Below, one piece after another: positions 10,054 to 18,244 of a DNA stretch of 64,000 bases. How positions within the stretch are numbered: position 1 is the first letter of the stretch; each line of letters begins with the position of its first letter. This DNA is from SIG480 sp045539475 (GTDB lineage Bacteria > Bacillota > Clostridia > Oscillospirales > JAAYXM01), in assembly GCA_045539475.1 (NCBI GenBank), contig JAZQFJ010000053.1, positions 1 through 64,000 on the forward strand, read 5' to 3'. A program made the position numbers and the translations under genes. The notes beneath the pieces were generated by a model, which did no database searches, was not told where the DNA came from, and saw nothing but the letters and a program-made list of their open reading frames with translations.

Positions 10054-10319
10054 GGGCTGTAGCAAAACAGCCCAGACCACATAAAGTGTAAAAGTGATAT
10101 TTTTTGCAGATAACATCGAAAAAAGTATATATTTAAAAGTTTAAAACTAAATCCTTAAATTCGGCAGAAGCCGAATTTAAGGATTTAGTTACACTTTATG
10201 CTATAAACAAATCGGACCCGAAGTAGTACATAAGTACGTCGAGAGGTCCGATTTGCTCATCCTGCACTATTTTTCTAAAGCCCCAGGGATTGTAGCAAAA
10301 TGCATTTCGCTACAATCCC
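10054..10319. repeat. Palindrome-rich intergenic element, MITE-like
   Basis: The 320-bp gap between the lipoprotein and glnA holds nested inverted repeats and no gene. They are GGGCTGT/ACAGCCC (10054-10073), CATAAAGTGTAA/TTACACTTTATG (10080-10091 with 10189-10200), a perfect 21-bp stem with loop AGAA (10145-10165 with 10170-10190), CAAATCGGACC/GGTCCGATTTG (10208-10218 with 10245-10255) and GGGATTGTAGC/GCTACAATCCC (10286-10296 with 10309-10319). The two ends are imperfect inverted copies of GGGGCTGTAGCAAAA. This layout resembles a non-autonomous miniature element; no transposase is present. Confidence 0.5.
10286..10319 (-). terminator. Probable terminator of glnA
   Basis: An 11-bp perfect stem (GGGATTGTAGC with GCTACAATCCC) lies 15 bp past the glnA stop codon on the minus strand. 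The following T-tract is weak, so termination may be partial. It doubles as one end of the palindrome-rich element. Confidence 0.45.
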
Positions 10320-10333
10320 CTCCATATTGATGT

Positions 10334-11758
10334 TTACAGATTATAATACTGCTCAAACTCTGCGGGGTGGGGGATGGCAGCCATACGGCGGCATTCCTCA
10401 CGCTTTGTTTTAATGAAGTTTGCAATAAGCTCCTTCGGGAAAACGCCGCCTGCGGTGAGGTAGTCGTTATCAGCTTCAAGAGCATCAAGTGCCTCATCAA
10501 GTGATGTCGGAAGGCTGCTCAGCTTTGCCTTTTCCTCTTCGGGGAGAGTGTAGAGGTTTACGTCATACGGTCCCCAGCCGTTTGCGTGCGGGTCGATTTT
10601 GTTCTTTATTCCGTCAAGACCTGCCATAAGGATAGCCGCATAGCAGAAATACGGGTTGCAGGTAGCATCCGGGTTGCGGATTTCAAAGCGGCGGAGATTC
10701 GGCGTTTTTGCGTATGCCGGGATGCGGATAACCGCACTGCGGTTAGAGGTTGCATAGCCGACCGTTACCGGTGCTTCGAAGCCCGGAACAAGGCGCTTGA
10801 AGGAATTTGTGCTCGGGTTTGTTATGGCGCAGAGTGATGCAATGTGTTTGAGGAGTCCGCCGATGAAGTAATGCGCGGTTTCGCTGAGGTTTGAATAGCC
10901 GTTATCATCGGAGAATACCGGTTCACCATCCTTCATAAGGAGAATATGAACATGCATACCGTTGCCTGCCTCACCGTATACGGGCTTGGGCATAAGCGTT
11001 GCAGAAAGCCCGTGTTTGAGCGCGGTGTTGCGGATGATATATTTAATCATCATTGTGGCATCTGCCATCTTTGACATTTCGCCGAGCTGGGGCTCGATTT
11101 CAAACTGACCTGCCGCACCAACCTCGGGGTGATGATATTTAATCGTGATGCCTGCATCCTGCATGAGCATACACATTTCACTGCGGCATTCGTATGTCGG
11201 GTCAAACGGCTTTGCAATGTGGTAGTTTTTCTGCTTTGCAACTACCGTACCCTTGCCGTCGGTAGAGCTGTTCCAGTATGCCTGATTTGCATCAAGCGTC
11301 ATACCGATGCTGTTGGGAGCAACGTTCCACGCAACATCGTCAAAAAGGTAAAACTCAAATTCCGGAAGGATAAGCATTGTATCTGCAATTCCGCTGTCGC
11401 GCATATACTGTTCAGCCGCGAGAACGATGTTTCTCGGGTACTGGGCAAGCGGGCGGTTTTCGGGATTGTCGATAATCATTGCATTACCCGTCATTGAAAG
11501 CGTGGGGATTTCGCAGAACGGGTCAATTGTTGCAGTGTCCGGATCGGGGATAAACACCATATCGCTTTTTTCAACAACGGCGTAGCCGTAGTTTGAAGCG
11601 TCAAAGCCGATTCCGTTTTTCATTGTTTCTTCGGAGAAGTTCTGGGCGGGAATGGTTACGTGGCGGTACTGACCGTTGATGTCAACCATCTTAAAGTCTA
11701 CCATTTTGATATCATTGTCACGGATAAGCTTTATGATATCTTTTACTGTTTTTGCCAT
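10334..11758 (-). CDS. glnA: Glutamine synthetase, type I
   Basis: The 474-residue protein is a full-length GSI that makes glutamine from glutamate, ammonia and ATP in the cytoplasm. The N-terminal beta-grasp segment (VDFKMVDINGQYRHVTIP) leads into the catalytic domain with KPVYGEAGNGMHVH, TNPSTNSFKRLVPGFEAP and NRSAVIRIP. Near the C terminus it keeps NLYTLPEEE, matching the region that holds the adenylylated tyrosine of GSI-beta enzymes (NLYDLPPEE). It lines up better with GSI-beta than with the GSI-alpha form usual in Firmicutes. The ATG follows AGGAGTG. The upstream DUF3048 gene ends 50 bp before it, so read-through is possible. Confidence 0.95.
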   Translation of the reverse strand: MAKTVKDIIKLIRDNDIKMVDFKMVDINGQYRHVTIPAQNFSEETMKNGIGFDASNYGYAVVEKSDMVFIPDPDTATIDPFCEIPTLSMTGNAMIIDNPENRPLAQYPRNIVLAAEQYMRDSGIADTMLILPEFEFYLFDDVAWNVAPNSIGMTLDANQAYWNSSTDGKGTVVAKQKNYHIAKPFDPTYECRSEMCMLMQDAGITIKYHHPEVGAAGQFEIEPQLGEMSKMADATMMIKYIIRNTALKHGLSATLMPKPVYGEAGNGMHVHILLMKDGEPVFSDDNGYSNLSETAHYFIGGLLKHIASLCAITNPSTNSFKRLVPGFEAPVTVGYATSNRSAVIRIPAYAKTPNLRRFEIRNPDATCNPYFCYAAILMAGLDGIKNKIDPHANGWGPYDVNLYTLPEEEKAKLSSLPTSLDEALDALEADNDYLTAGGVFPKELIANFIKTKREECRRMAAIPHPAEFEQYYNL

Positions 11759-11808
11759 AGATAAAACACTCCTATCTTTTTATATCTCTGCCACACTGCA
11801 GCAGTTTT

Positions 11809-12900
11809 TTATTGTGCAGGTACCGTCTCCGGAGATTCTCCCGTTACGGTTACGGAGGCATCAAGCGGGACAATTGCAACGTAGTTATCTCCCGGAACTA
11901 CGGAGAGCTCATTTCCGTCTGCGGTATAGAATTTAAACGGAGCGGAGGAGCTTGCCCTTTTCCATGTAATATCCGTTGCGGTGCCGTTTACAAAGTACGT
12001 GCCATTTCCGCTTCCGACTGAATCAAAGCGTAGCCTGCCGGCTGTATCGCCCTTTATTACATATGAGTTCATACGGAGAATGAATATGTTCTTGAATGCA
12101 ATCTGCACACCGGAGAGAGCATCCGTATGCGATGTGCCGTACTGACCGATGCGATAAAGTCCGTTTGACTTATCATATGTATATGTACCGGTTTTATATG
12201 ATGAGAACACTGCTGTGATTTTGGTTGCATCCGTACCTTCATATTCTGCATCGTCAGAGAAATTGAAGGCCTTTCCGTAGGAAGAGCCGCGCGTCATACG
12301 CACACCGTCAGCTTCAATGCGTTCCATAATGCGGTCACCGGAGGTGAAAACACTGTGCTCATAGCCGCTTTGGCGGATTCTGTCCTTGTCGCGCCAGTAC
12401 ATTGCGTTGTATCGCCCTTCAATGAGGTCGTAGGAGTCCATACCGCGGCTTTTAATCTGGCTGTATGCTTCGGGGCTTCCGCCAATATGTACATAGACGG
12501 CATCGACACTCTGTGCAAAATCAAGATAATACGGACGTGCAGAGCGGATTGTTCCGATCTGGGAAATACCGGAAATATCATCAAACACGGCAAGGAGCCT
12601 TGTTATTCCGCCCTCGGCAAGTGCCTCAAAAACAATTCCGGCTTTCGATATACCGTATTGCGGAAGTGCTTTTTTGATGTTGTTGATCATAACGGCAACG
12701 GGACGGCGGTTCTGCGCTTCTTCGTCCTCGACCGGAAGACCGGTAAGCGCACTCTTGTAAAACACGGGAGGTTCGGCTTTTATTTCTTCAAGAGGTTGAA
12801 CAGGTGTAACGGTATTGTCGTCACTGTTACCGCCGCAGGAGCAGAGCAGAAGTAAAAGTGCAAGCGTGAGGGAAAGAGCGGATAAAAGTTTGTGTTTCAT
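11809..12900 (-). CDS. DUF3048 (YerB-type) lipoprotein
   Basis: The 363-residue protein has a lipoprotein signal ending LLCSC (lipidated Cys22) and the DUF3048 N- and C-terminal domains. Conserved stretches include RRPVAVMINN, YGISKAGIVFEALAEGG and IGTIRSARPYYLDFA. YerB relatives are surface lipoproteins of unclear function. I chose the ATG at 12900 because AAAGGTG lies at good spacing before it; a GTG 12 bp upstream is inside that ribosome site. A good promoter precedes it. Confidence 0.85.
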   Translation of the reverse strand: MKHKLLSALSLTLALLLLLCSCGGNSDDNTVTPVQPLEEIKAEPPVFYKSALTGLPVEDEEAQNRRPVAVMINNIKKALPQYGISKAGIVFEALAEGGITRLLAVFDDISGISQIGTIRSARPYYLDFAQSVDAVYVHIGGSPEAYSQIKSRGMDSYDLIEGRYNAMYWRDKDRIRQSGYEHSVFTSGDRIMERIEADGVRMTRGSSYGKAFNFSDDAEYEGTDATKITAVFSSYKTGTYTYDKSNGLYRIGQYGTSHTDALSGVQIAFKNIFILRMNSYVIKGDTAGRLRFDSVGSGNGTYFVNGTATDITWKRASSSAPFKFYTADGNELSVVPGDNYVAIVPLDASVTVTGESPETVPAQ

Positions 12901-12933
12901 ATCGGGAGTCACCTTTCTTTTATAATTAATGTA

Positions 12934-12962
12934 AGTATAACATAAAAGTGCGCTGCTTACAA
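12934..12962 (-). promoter_or_regulatory. Sigma-A-type promoter for the DUF3048 gene
   Basis: On the minus strand TTGTAA is followed by a 17-bp spacer and TATACT, with a TG one base upstream of the -10. It lies 33 bp before the start codon. Confidence 0.6.
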
Positions 12963-12985
12963 GGGAAAAGGAATTTGGCTTTCTG

Positions 12986-13384
12986 TTATCCGTTTATAAT
13001 ATCAAAAAGCTCGTTTAAGCGGTCGTAGCTTCCGGTAAGATAGAGATAACCCCAAAGCGCTTCAAATGCAGTTGCGGTGTGATATGTTTCCGGAGTCGCG
13101 TGTTTTGGAAGTGTATTCACTTTTGCGTTTCTTCCACGCAAAAAGATATCCCTTTCTTCGTCTGTGAGAAGAGGTATGATTTTTTCTGCGGCTTTCTCCT
13201 GTGCCGAGGCAGAAACCGAGAGAACAGTGTTTTTATGAAGCTCTTTTGCTTTTCTTTTTCCGTTTTTGCACAGATTTCCGCGTACCATCAGCTCAAAAAC
13301 CGCATCGCCTATGTGTGCAAGAGCGGTTGAACCCATTTCGAACATTTCATTTTTATCGAGAGTTGTGTGTAAATAATCGCGCAT
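12986..13384 (-). CDS. mrnC: Mini-ribonuclease III
   Basis: This 132-residue protein has the RNase III catalytic fold without a double-stranded RNA-binding domain, as in Mini-III, which trims 23S rRNA precursor ends in Bacillus. The signature HIGDAVFE gives catalytic Asp27, and FEALWGYLYL gives Glu108. Length and motifs are typical. It is the first gene after a consensus promoter on the minus strand and is followed after 85 bp by the DUF3048 gene. Confidence 0.9.
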   Translation of the reverse strand: MRDYLHTTLDKNEMFEMGSTALAHIGDAVFELMVRGNLCKNGKRKAKELHKNTVLSVSASAQEKAAEKIIPLLTDEERDIFLRGRNAKVNTLPKHATPETYHTATAFEALWGYLYLTGSYDRLNELFDIING

Positions 13385-13410
13385 AAGCTCCTCCGAAGTT
13401 GTTTTTTATT

Positions 13411-13439
13411 ATTTTAATGCAGGATAGGGAAAATGTCAA
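13411..13439 (-). promoter_or_regulatory. Sigma-A-type promoter for mrnC
   Basis: On the minus strand a perfect TTGACA is separated by 17 bp from TAAAAT, 27 bp before the mrnC start. It is divergent from the V-ATPase promoter about 90 bp away. Confidence 0.7.
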
Positions 13440-13524
13440 ATAATAAATGTGCCGGATGTTTTATTTTACTTGTGAAAAAAAGGTAAAATAACAATAAAGA
13501 TTTTGAAAATATCGAAGAAAAGAA

Positions 13525-13553
13525 TTGATAATTTGTGCAAGATGTGGTAATAT
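13525..13553 (+). promoter_or_regulatory. Promoter of the V-ATPase operon
   Basis: TTGATA (13525-13530), a 17-bp spacer and TAATAT (13548-13553) with an extended TGG before the -10. It lies 40 bp upstream of the first V-ATPase gene. Confidence 0.7.
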
Positions 13554-13593
13554 AACAAATATAATATTTTCAGAGAACAAGGCGGTGAGATTT

Positions 13594-13908
13594 ATGGCAC
13601 GAGATGCCGTCAATAAAATAATTGATGCAGAGGAGAGTGCGACTGCCGCGATATCCGAGGCGCGTGAACGCGCAAGAAGGATTGTGGCGGATGCCGAAAA
13701 GGAATGCCGCGCTTCTCTTTCGGATGCAGAAAAAGCCGCAGAGCAAGAGGCAGCGTCTCTTATCGCAAAGGCAGAGGAGAGTGCGCGTGCAAATGCGGAA
13801 AAGATACTTTCTTCTTTTTCTAATGAACACGAAAAGCTTTCTGCGCTTGCCGCTTCGCGAATGGATAAGGCAGCTGCAGTCATAGCGGAAAGGGTTGTGA
13901 ACGGATAA
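13594..13908 (+). CDS. V-type ATPase subunit G/H-like stalk protein
   Basis: The 104-residue protein is an Ala/Glu/Arg-rich helix throughout, as expected for the peripheral-stalk subunit (NtpF/AtpH type) that pairs with subunit E. The start is the ATG at 13594 after GGCGGTGAG; the frame is open further upstream but lacks a ribosome site and runs into the promoter. It is the first gene of the operon and its stop overlaps the start of subunit I by one base. Confidence 0.8.
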   Translation: MARDAVNKIIDAEESATAAISEARERARRIVADAEKECRASLSDAEKAAEQEAASLIAKAEESARANAEKILSSFSNEHEKLSALAASRMDKAAAVIAERVVNG

Positions 13909-15830
13909 TGGCAATTGTCAGAATGAAGCACCTCTCTGTTATGGCGATGGCATCAGAAAGAAAAAAACTGCTTGAGTTGCTTTCTCACATAGGGGTTGTT
14001 GAAATCAGCGAAACGGCTGAGTGCGACGGCTTTTCCCGCGTTGAGAATCCTGTTTCCGAAAAGCTTTTGGAAGAGCTTGCAACCGTAAAAAGCGCGATTT
14101 CTCTTGCAAAGCTATACGGAAGCTTTAAAAAGGGTATGTTTACTCCGCGACCGGAGGTAAGTGAGCGCGAGTTTTTTGATGATGCCCTTATCTCAGCTGC
14201 GCTTTCCGATGCGAAGCGGATAACGGATGCGGAAGCGATGCTCTCACGCGACCGTGCGGAAGCGGCAAGGCTTTCTGCTGTTGCAGAAACCTATACACCG
14301 TGGTGTGAACTGGATGTTCCTCTTGACACCCCGTCCGGCAGGTTTTACGATGCGACGCTCGCTACCGTGCCCGCATCAAAAAGCGCGGAAGATATAGGGC
14401 AGACGGTTGCAGCGGCAAGTGAGCTTTCAGAGTGTTTTGTCGTATCAGCTGACCGCGAGCTTAACTACGTTTTTGTGCTTAGCTTTTGTGATGATACAGA
14501 GCGCGTGCGTGATGAACTTAAACAAATCGGCGGTGCGATTGTCCGCTTTGCCGGCATTGATAAAACGGCAAAGGAAAAGATTTCAGAGCTTCGGAAAGAA
14601 ATATCAGAGCTTGAAAACAGGATTTCAGAAACGGAAGCATCGCTTTCCGTGACAGAAGATATCTACGACAGGCTTCTTACAGCTCACGATGCGCTTGAGA
14701 CAAAGCTTTCCGTAGCGGATGCCGAGAAAATGGGAATAGAGACGGAGCGCGTGTTCTATATAGAGGGCTGGTGTCCTGCGCGTGAAGAGAAGATGCTTGC
14801 GGAGATTTTTGAAGAAAACGGAACGGCGTATGAGTTCCGTGACCCGGAAGAGGATGAGGAACCGCCGACGTTGACGCACAATTCACGGTTCATCTCGCCT
14901 TTTGAAACTGTAACGAATATGTACAGTCCGCCGGCATATCGCGGAATTGACCCGAACCCGACAATGGCTCCGTTTTTTGCGATGTTCTTCGGAATTATGC
15001 TTTCCGATGCGGGATACGGACTTCTTCTTATGCTTGCAGGTATCTTCGCTCTTGTAAAAATGAAACCGCGCGGAGGATTTAAAAATTTTATGCAGCTTGC
15101 TATAATCTGCGGTGCATCCACGGTTTTGTGGGGACTTTTGTTCGGCGGATTTTTCGGAGACGCAATCCCTTCGGTATACAGGCTGTTTACGGGAAATGTT
15201 TTCCCGTATGACACTGCACTGTGGTTTAACCCGACAAATGACCCGATGACGATGCTGATATTCTCGCTCATTCTCGGCGGAATTCAGATAGTTGCCGGTA
15301 TGGCGGTAAAGGCATATATGATGATACGTGACGGTCAGGTGTGGGATGCGATTTTCGATATTGGCTTCTGGTGGGTATTGTTTGCAGGTGCGATTACCTG
15401 CATATTCAATGTAAAGGTCGGCCTTTATGTTCTCGGAGCAGGAGCCTTGGGGCTGATACTGACTCAGGGACGTGCCAAGAAGAATATAATAGGTAAATTT
15501 TTCAGCGGCGTGCTCAGCTTATATGATATAACCGGATATTTTTCGGATATTCTTTCATATTCGCGCTTGCTCGCGCTGTCACTTTCGACGGCTGTCGTCG
15601 GAAACGTTATTAACACAATGGGTATTCTTACGGGACCGATAGGTTTCTTTGTCGTTTTCGTGATCGGCCATGTGTTTAATATAGCAATAAATCTCGTAGG
15701 GTCTTTTGTTCACTCGGCGCGTCTTCAGTACGTTGAGTATTTCGGAAAATTCTATGAGAGCGGCGGAAGGTTGTTCTCTCCGCTTTCAATCAAAACAAAA
15801 AATATTGATGTCATCAAGGAGGAAATTTAA
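13908..15830 (+). CDS. ntpI: V-type ATPase subunit I (membrane stator, a-type)
   Basis: The 640-residue protein has a cytoplasmic half rich in coiled coil (about residues 1-330) and a membrane half with several helices beginning near PFFAMFFGIMLSDAGYG. This is the usual two-part plan of the a/I subunit, which provides the ion half-channels beside the c-ring. It is translationally coupled to the preceding stalk gene and followed by the c-ring gene after one base. Confidence 0.93.
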   Translation: MAIVRMKHLSVMAMASERKKLLELLSHIGVVEISETAECDGFSRVENPVSEKLLEELATVKSAISLAKLYGSFKKGMFTPRPEVSEREFFDDALISAALSDAKRITDAEAMLSRDRAEAARLSAVAETYTPWCELDVPLDTPSGRFYDATLATVPASKSAEDIGQTVAAASELSECFVVSADRELNYVFVLSFCDDTERVRDELKQIGGAIVRFAGIDKTAKEKISELRKEISELENRISETEASLSVTEDIYDRLLTAHDALETKLSVADAEKMGIETERVFYIEGWCPAREEKMLAEIFEENGTAYEFRDPEEDEEPPTLTHNSRFISPFETVTNMYSPPAYRGIDPNPTMAPFFAMFFGIMLSDAGYGLLLMLAGIFALVKMKPRGGFKNFMQLAIICGASTVLWGLLFGGFFGDAIPSVYRLFTGNVFPYDTALWFNPTNDPMTMLIFSLILGGIQIVAGMAVKAYMMIRDGQVWDAIFDIGFWWVLFAGAITCIFNVKVGLYVLGAGALGLILTQGRAKKNIIGKFFSGVLSLYDITGYFSDILSYSRLLALSLSTAVVGNVINTMGILTGPIGFFVVFVIGHVFNIAINLVGSFVHSARLQYVEYFGKFYESGGRLFSPLSIKTKNIDVIKEEI

Positions 15831-15831
15831 A

Positions 15832-16305
15832 ATGGAATTAGGATTAGCACTCGCGCTTGCAGGCGCAGCACTCGCAACGTTTTTGTCCGGCATGGGTTCG
15901 GCTAAGGGAGTAGGTATCGTTGGTGAGGCAGCATCGGGAGTTGTAGCAGAGGATCCGTCAAAGTTTGGTCAGACGCTTCTGCTTCAGGCTCTTCCGGCAA
16001 CACAGGGTATTTATGGTCTTCTCATTGCTTTCCTTGTATTGCTTAAGGTTGGTGCAGTCGGAGGAGATCCGCAGATTGAAATTACCGTGATGAAGGGGCT
16101 TTACATTTTCCTTGCATGTCTTCCGATAGCGTTTGTAGGATACTTTTCGGCTATTCGCCAGGGCAGAGTTGCAGCAGCAGGTGTGGGAATCGTTGCAAAG
16201 CGTCCGGAAGAGGTTTCAAAGGCAATGATTTATGCCGCAATGGTTGAAACCTATGCTGTTCTTGCTCTTCTCGTATCATTCCTTATGCTCAACGGCATTA
16301 ACTAA
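15832..16305 (+). CDS. ntpK: V-type ATPase subunit K (c-ring proteolipid), Na+-type
   Basis: The 157-residue protein has four membrane helices, i.e. two fused hairpins. The start is the ATG at 15832 after AAGGAGG. Residues that bind Na+ in Enterococcus hirae NtpK are all present: Leu54, Thr57, Gln58 and Tyr61 in LPATQGIY, Gln110 in IRQG, and Glu139 in MVETYA. Only the second hairpin carries the ion-binding carboxylate, as in other V-type c-subunits. From the family this points to Na+ rather than H+ transport; no experiment is implied. Confidence 0.93.
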   Translation: MELGLALALAGAALATFLSGMGSAKGVGIVGEAASGVVAEDPSKFGQTLLLQALPATQGIYGLLIAFLVLLKVGAVGGDPQIEITVMKGLYIFLACLPIAFVGYFSAIRQGRVAAAGVGIVAKRPEEVSKAMIYAAMVETYAVLALLVSFLMLNGIN

Positions 16306-16320
16306 GGCGGTTTTCACGAT

Positions 16321-16896
16321 ATGAACGGGATTGACAATATCACAAAACGAATAGCAGACGAAGGAGAGAACGCCGCACGTGAGATTATCGCGGCGGCAGA
16401 GGCAGAGGCAAGAGCTTTGCGTGCTGAATATGCAAAAAAAGCAGAGGGCGTGCGTGAAAAAATTCTTGTCCGCGCCCGGAAGGATGCTGAAGATGCAGCT
16501 TTCCGCATTGAAAGCTCGGCATCATCGGATGTCCGGCGTTCCTATCTTGCAAAAAAGCAGGAGCTTATCTCCGAAGCGTTTGACAAGGCAGAAGAGAAGC
16601 TTGCTTCTCTTTCGGGAGACGAGCTTGTTTCCGCGCTTGCGTCCCTTGCAATCCGCGCGGCGGCAGGGCAGGAGGGTGAGCTTGTTCTTGCGGAAAAGGA
16701 TGCTTCCCTGAAAGAAAAAATCCTTGCAAAATGCTCGGAAAACAAGGGAATAACCGTTTCAGAGGAGACTCATTCTCTTGGCGGAGGTTTTATATTCAGA
16801 CGCGGAAGTACAGAGATTAATTGCACATTTGCGCGCCTTGCTTCCGAGCTTCGCGACGAGCTCCAGCTTGAGATTGCCGAGATTCTTTTTAGTTAA
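16321..16896 (+). CDS. ntpE: V-type ATPase subunit E
   Basis: The 191-residue peripheral-stalk subunit has a long charged N-terminal helix (rich in Ala, Glu and Arg) and a compact C-terminal domain with GGGFIFRRGSTEINCTF, typical of subunit E. It lies between the K and C subunit genes, as in the Enterococcus ntp operon. The start ATG follows a modest GGCGG site. Confidence 0.88.
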   Translation: MNGIDNITKRIADEGENAAREIIAAAEAEARALRAEYAKKAEGVREKILVRARKDAEDAAFRIESSASSDVRRSYLAKKQELISEAFDKAEEKLASLSGDELVSALASLAIRAAAGQEGELVLAEKDASLKEKILAKCSENKGITVSEETHSLGGGFIFRRGSTEINCTFARLASELRDELQLEIAEILFS

Positions 16897-16933
16897 ATTA
16901 TTTACTGCTATAATGCAGAAGTCGGAGGTTCCG

Positions 16934-17908
16934 ATGAAAATAAAAGATACAGATTATTTATACGCGACTATGCGAGTGCGCGCGAATGAGAAAAATCTTC
17001 TCACTGAGCGCGATATTTCGCGTATGTGTGATGCAAAAACCGCGTCTGAGGCGGCAAAAATTCTTTCAGATGCAGGATACGGTGATGTCGCGGGAGGCAG
17101 TTTTTCCGACGTAAGTGCCGCAATTGTACGGATGCGTGAAAAGACCGGAAAGCTTATCGATGAAATCTGCGAAAACCGTGCTATTTTTGATGTTTTTGCA
17201 CTAAAATACGACTTTCACAACATAAAAACCGTTATAAAGGCATCTCTTTCGGGCAACGATGCAGAGAGACTTCTTTCCGATTCCGGAACGGTTTCAAAAG
17301 AAGACATAATTTCGGCATACCGCACGGGGGATGTAAGCGCGATTCCTGAAAGAATGGGCAAAGCATTCCTTGAGGCACGTGACATTCTCTCCCGCACAGG
17401 GGATGCGTGCCTTGCGGATATCGCACTTGACCGTGCGTATTTTGAGATGCTTATCACGGCGGCGGAAAGCTCAGAAAGTGAGTTTTTGCGCGGATATGTG
17501 TCGCTTCTTGCGGATGTTGCAAACCTGCGCACTGCAGTGCGTGCGGCACGGCAGGGGCGTGATGACGATATACTGCGCCGTGCGCTTGTGCCGGGAGGAA
17601 AACTGCGCACTGATGCACTTCTCGTTCGTGATTTTACCGGAGCGTGTGCTTCATCACCGCTTCGCGCAGCAGCTGAGCTTGGAGAGATTGCGGCAAAGAA
17701 TAACGGCACGCTTTTAGAGTTTGAGCGCGCGCTTGACCTTGCGGGAATTGAATATATGAAAGCGGCGCGGTATGTTGCATTTGATGAGCGTCCGATTATT
17801 GCATACATCGCAGCCCGCGAGGCAGAAGAAATGACGGTAAGAATTATTATGGCGGGAAAGGCAGAAGACCTTTCTGCGGATGAAATTAAAAGCAGATTGA
17901 GGGTGTAA
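16934..17908 (+). CDS. ntpC: V-type ATPase subunit C (central-stalk/c-ring connector, AC39/d type)
   Basis: The 324-residue all-helical protein begins DTDYLYATMRVRANEKNLL and ends with repeated helical bundles, the AC39/subunit d pattern. It couples the central shaft to the K ring. I chose ATG 16934 after CGGAGG; the longer open frame overlaps ntpE out of frame. Its stop overlaps the start of subunit F by one base. Confidence 0.88.
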   Translation: MKIKDTDYLYATMRVRANEKNLLTERDISRMCDAKTASEAAKILSDAGYGDVAGGSFSDVSAAIVRMREKTGKLIDEICENRAIFDVFALKYDFHNIKTVIKASLSGNDAERLLSDSGTVSKEDIISAYRTGDVSAIPERMGKAFLEARDILSRTGDACLADIALDRAYFEMLITAAESSESEFLRGYVSLLADVANLRTAVRAARQGRDDDILRRALVPGGKLRTDALLVRDFTGACASSPLRAAAELGEIAAKNNGTLLEFERALDLAGIEYMKAARYVAFDERPIIAYIAAREAEEMTVRIIMAGKAEDLSADEIKSRLRV

Positions 17909-18228
17909 TGGCCATGGGATATAAGCTTGCAGTTTTAGGTGACAGGATGAGCGTCCTCGGCTATCGCACGCTCGGCTTTACCGTGAAGGCTTGTGAAACT
18001 GCGGATGAGGCAAAGAAAAGCCTCCATTCTCTTGCGAAGGAAGGCTTCGCGGTAATATATATAACAGAACAGCTTGCGGAAAAGATACCGGAGGAAATTG
18101 CAAAGTATAAAGACAGCCCCCTGCCTGCGGTTATTCTCGTTCCGGGCAAGGGCGGAAGTCTCGGTATCGGAATGAAGAACGTGCACGATGCTGTTGAACG
18201 CGCAGTCGGCGCGGATATTCTGGCATAG
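17908..18228 (+). CDS. ntpG: V-type ATPase subunit F
   Basis: The 106-residue Rossmann-like protein (KLAVLGDRMSVLGYRTLGF, then PAVILVPGKGGSLGIGM) is the central-shaft subunit F, called NtpG in Enterococcus. It overlaps ntpC by one base, so it is coupled. A second ATG two codons later is an alternative start. Confidence 0.9.
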   Translation: MAMGYKLAVLGDRMSVLGYRTLGFTVKACETADEAKKSLHSLAKEGFAVIYITEQLAEKIPEEIAKYKDSPLPAVILVPGKGGSLGIGMKNVHDAVERAVGADILA

Positions 18229-18244
18229 GAAGGAAGATAAATCT

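Noticed and set aside
12901..12912. GTG start of the DUF3048 lipoprotein
   Set aside because: The GTG is part of the AAAGGTG ribosome site for the ATG at 12900, and the shorter form has a proper lipoprotein signal.
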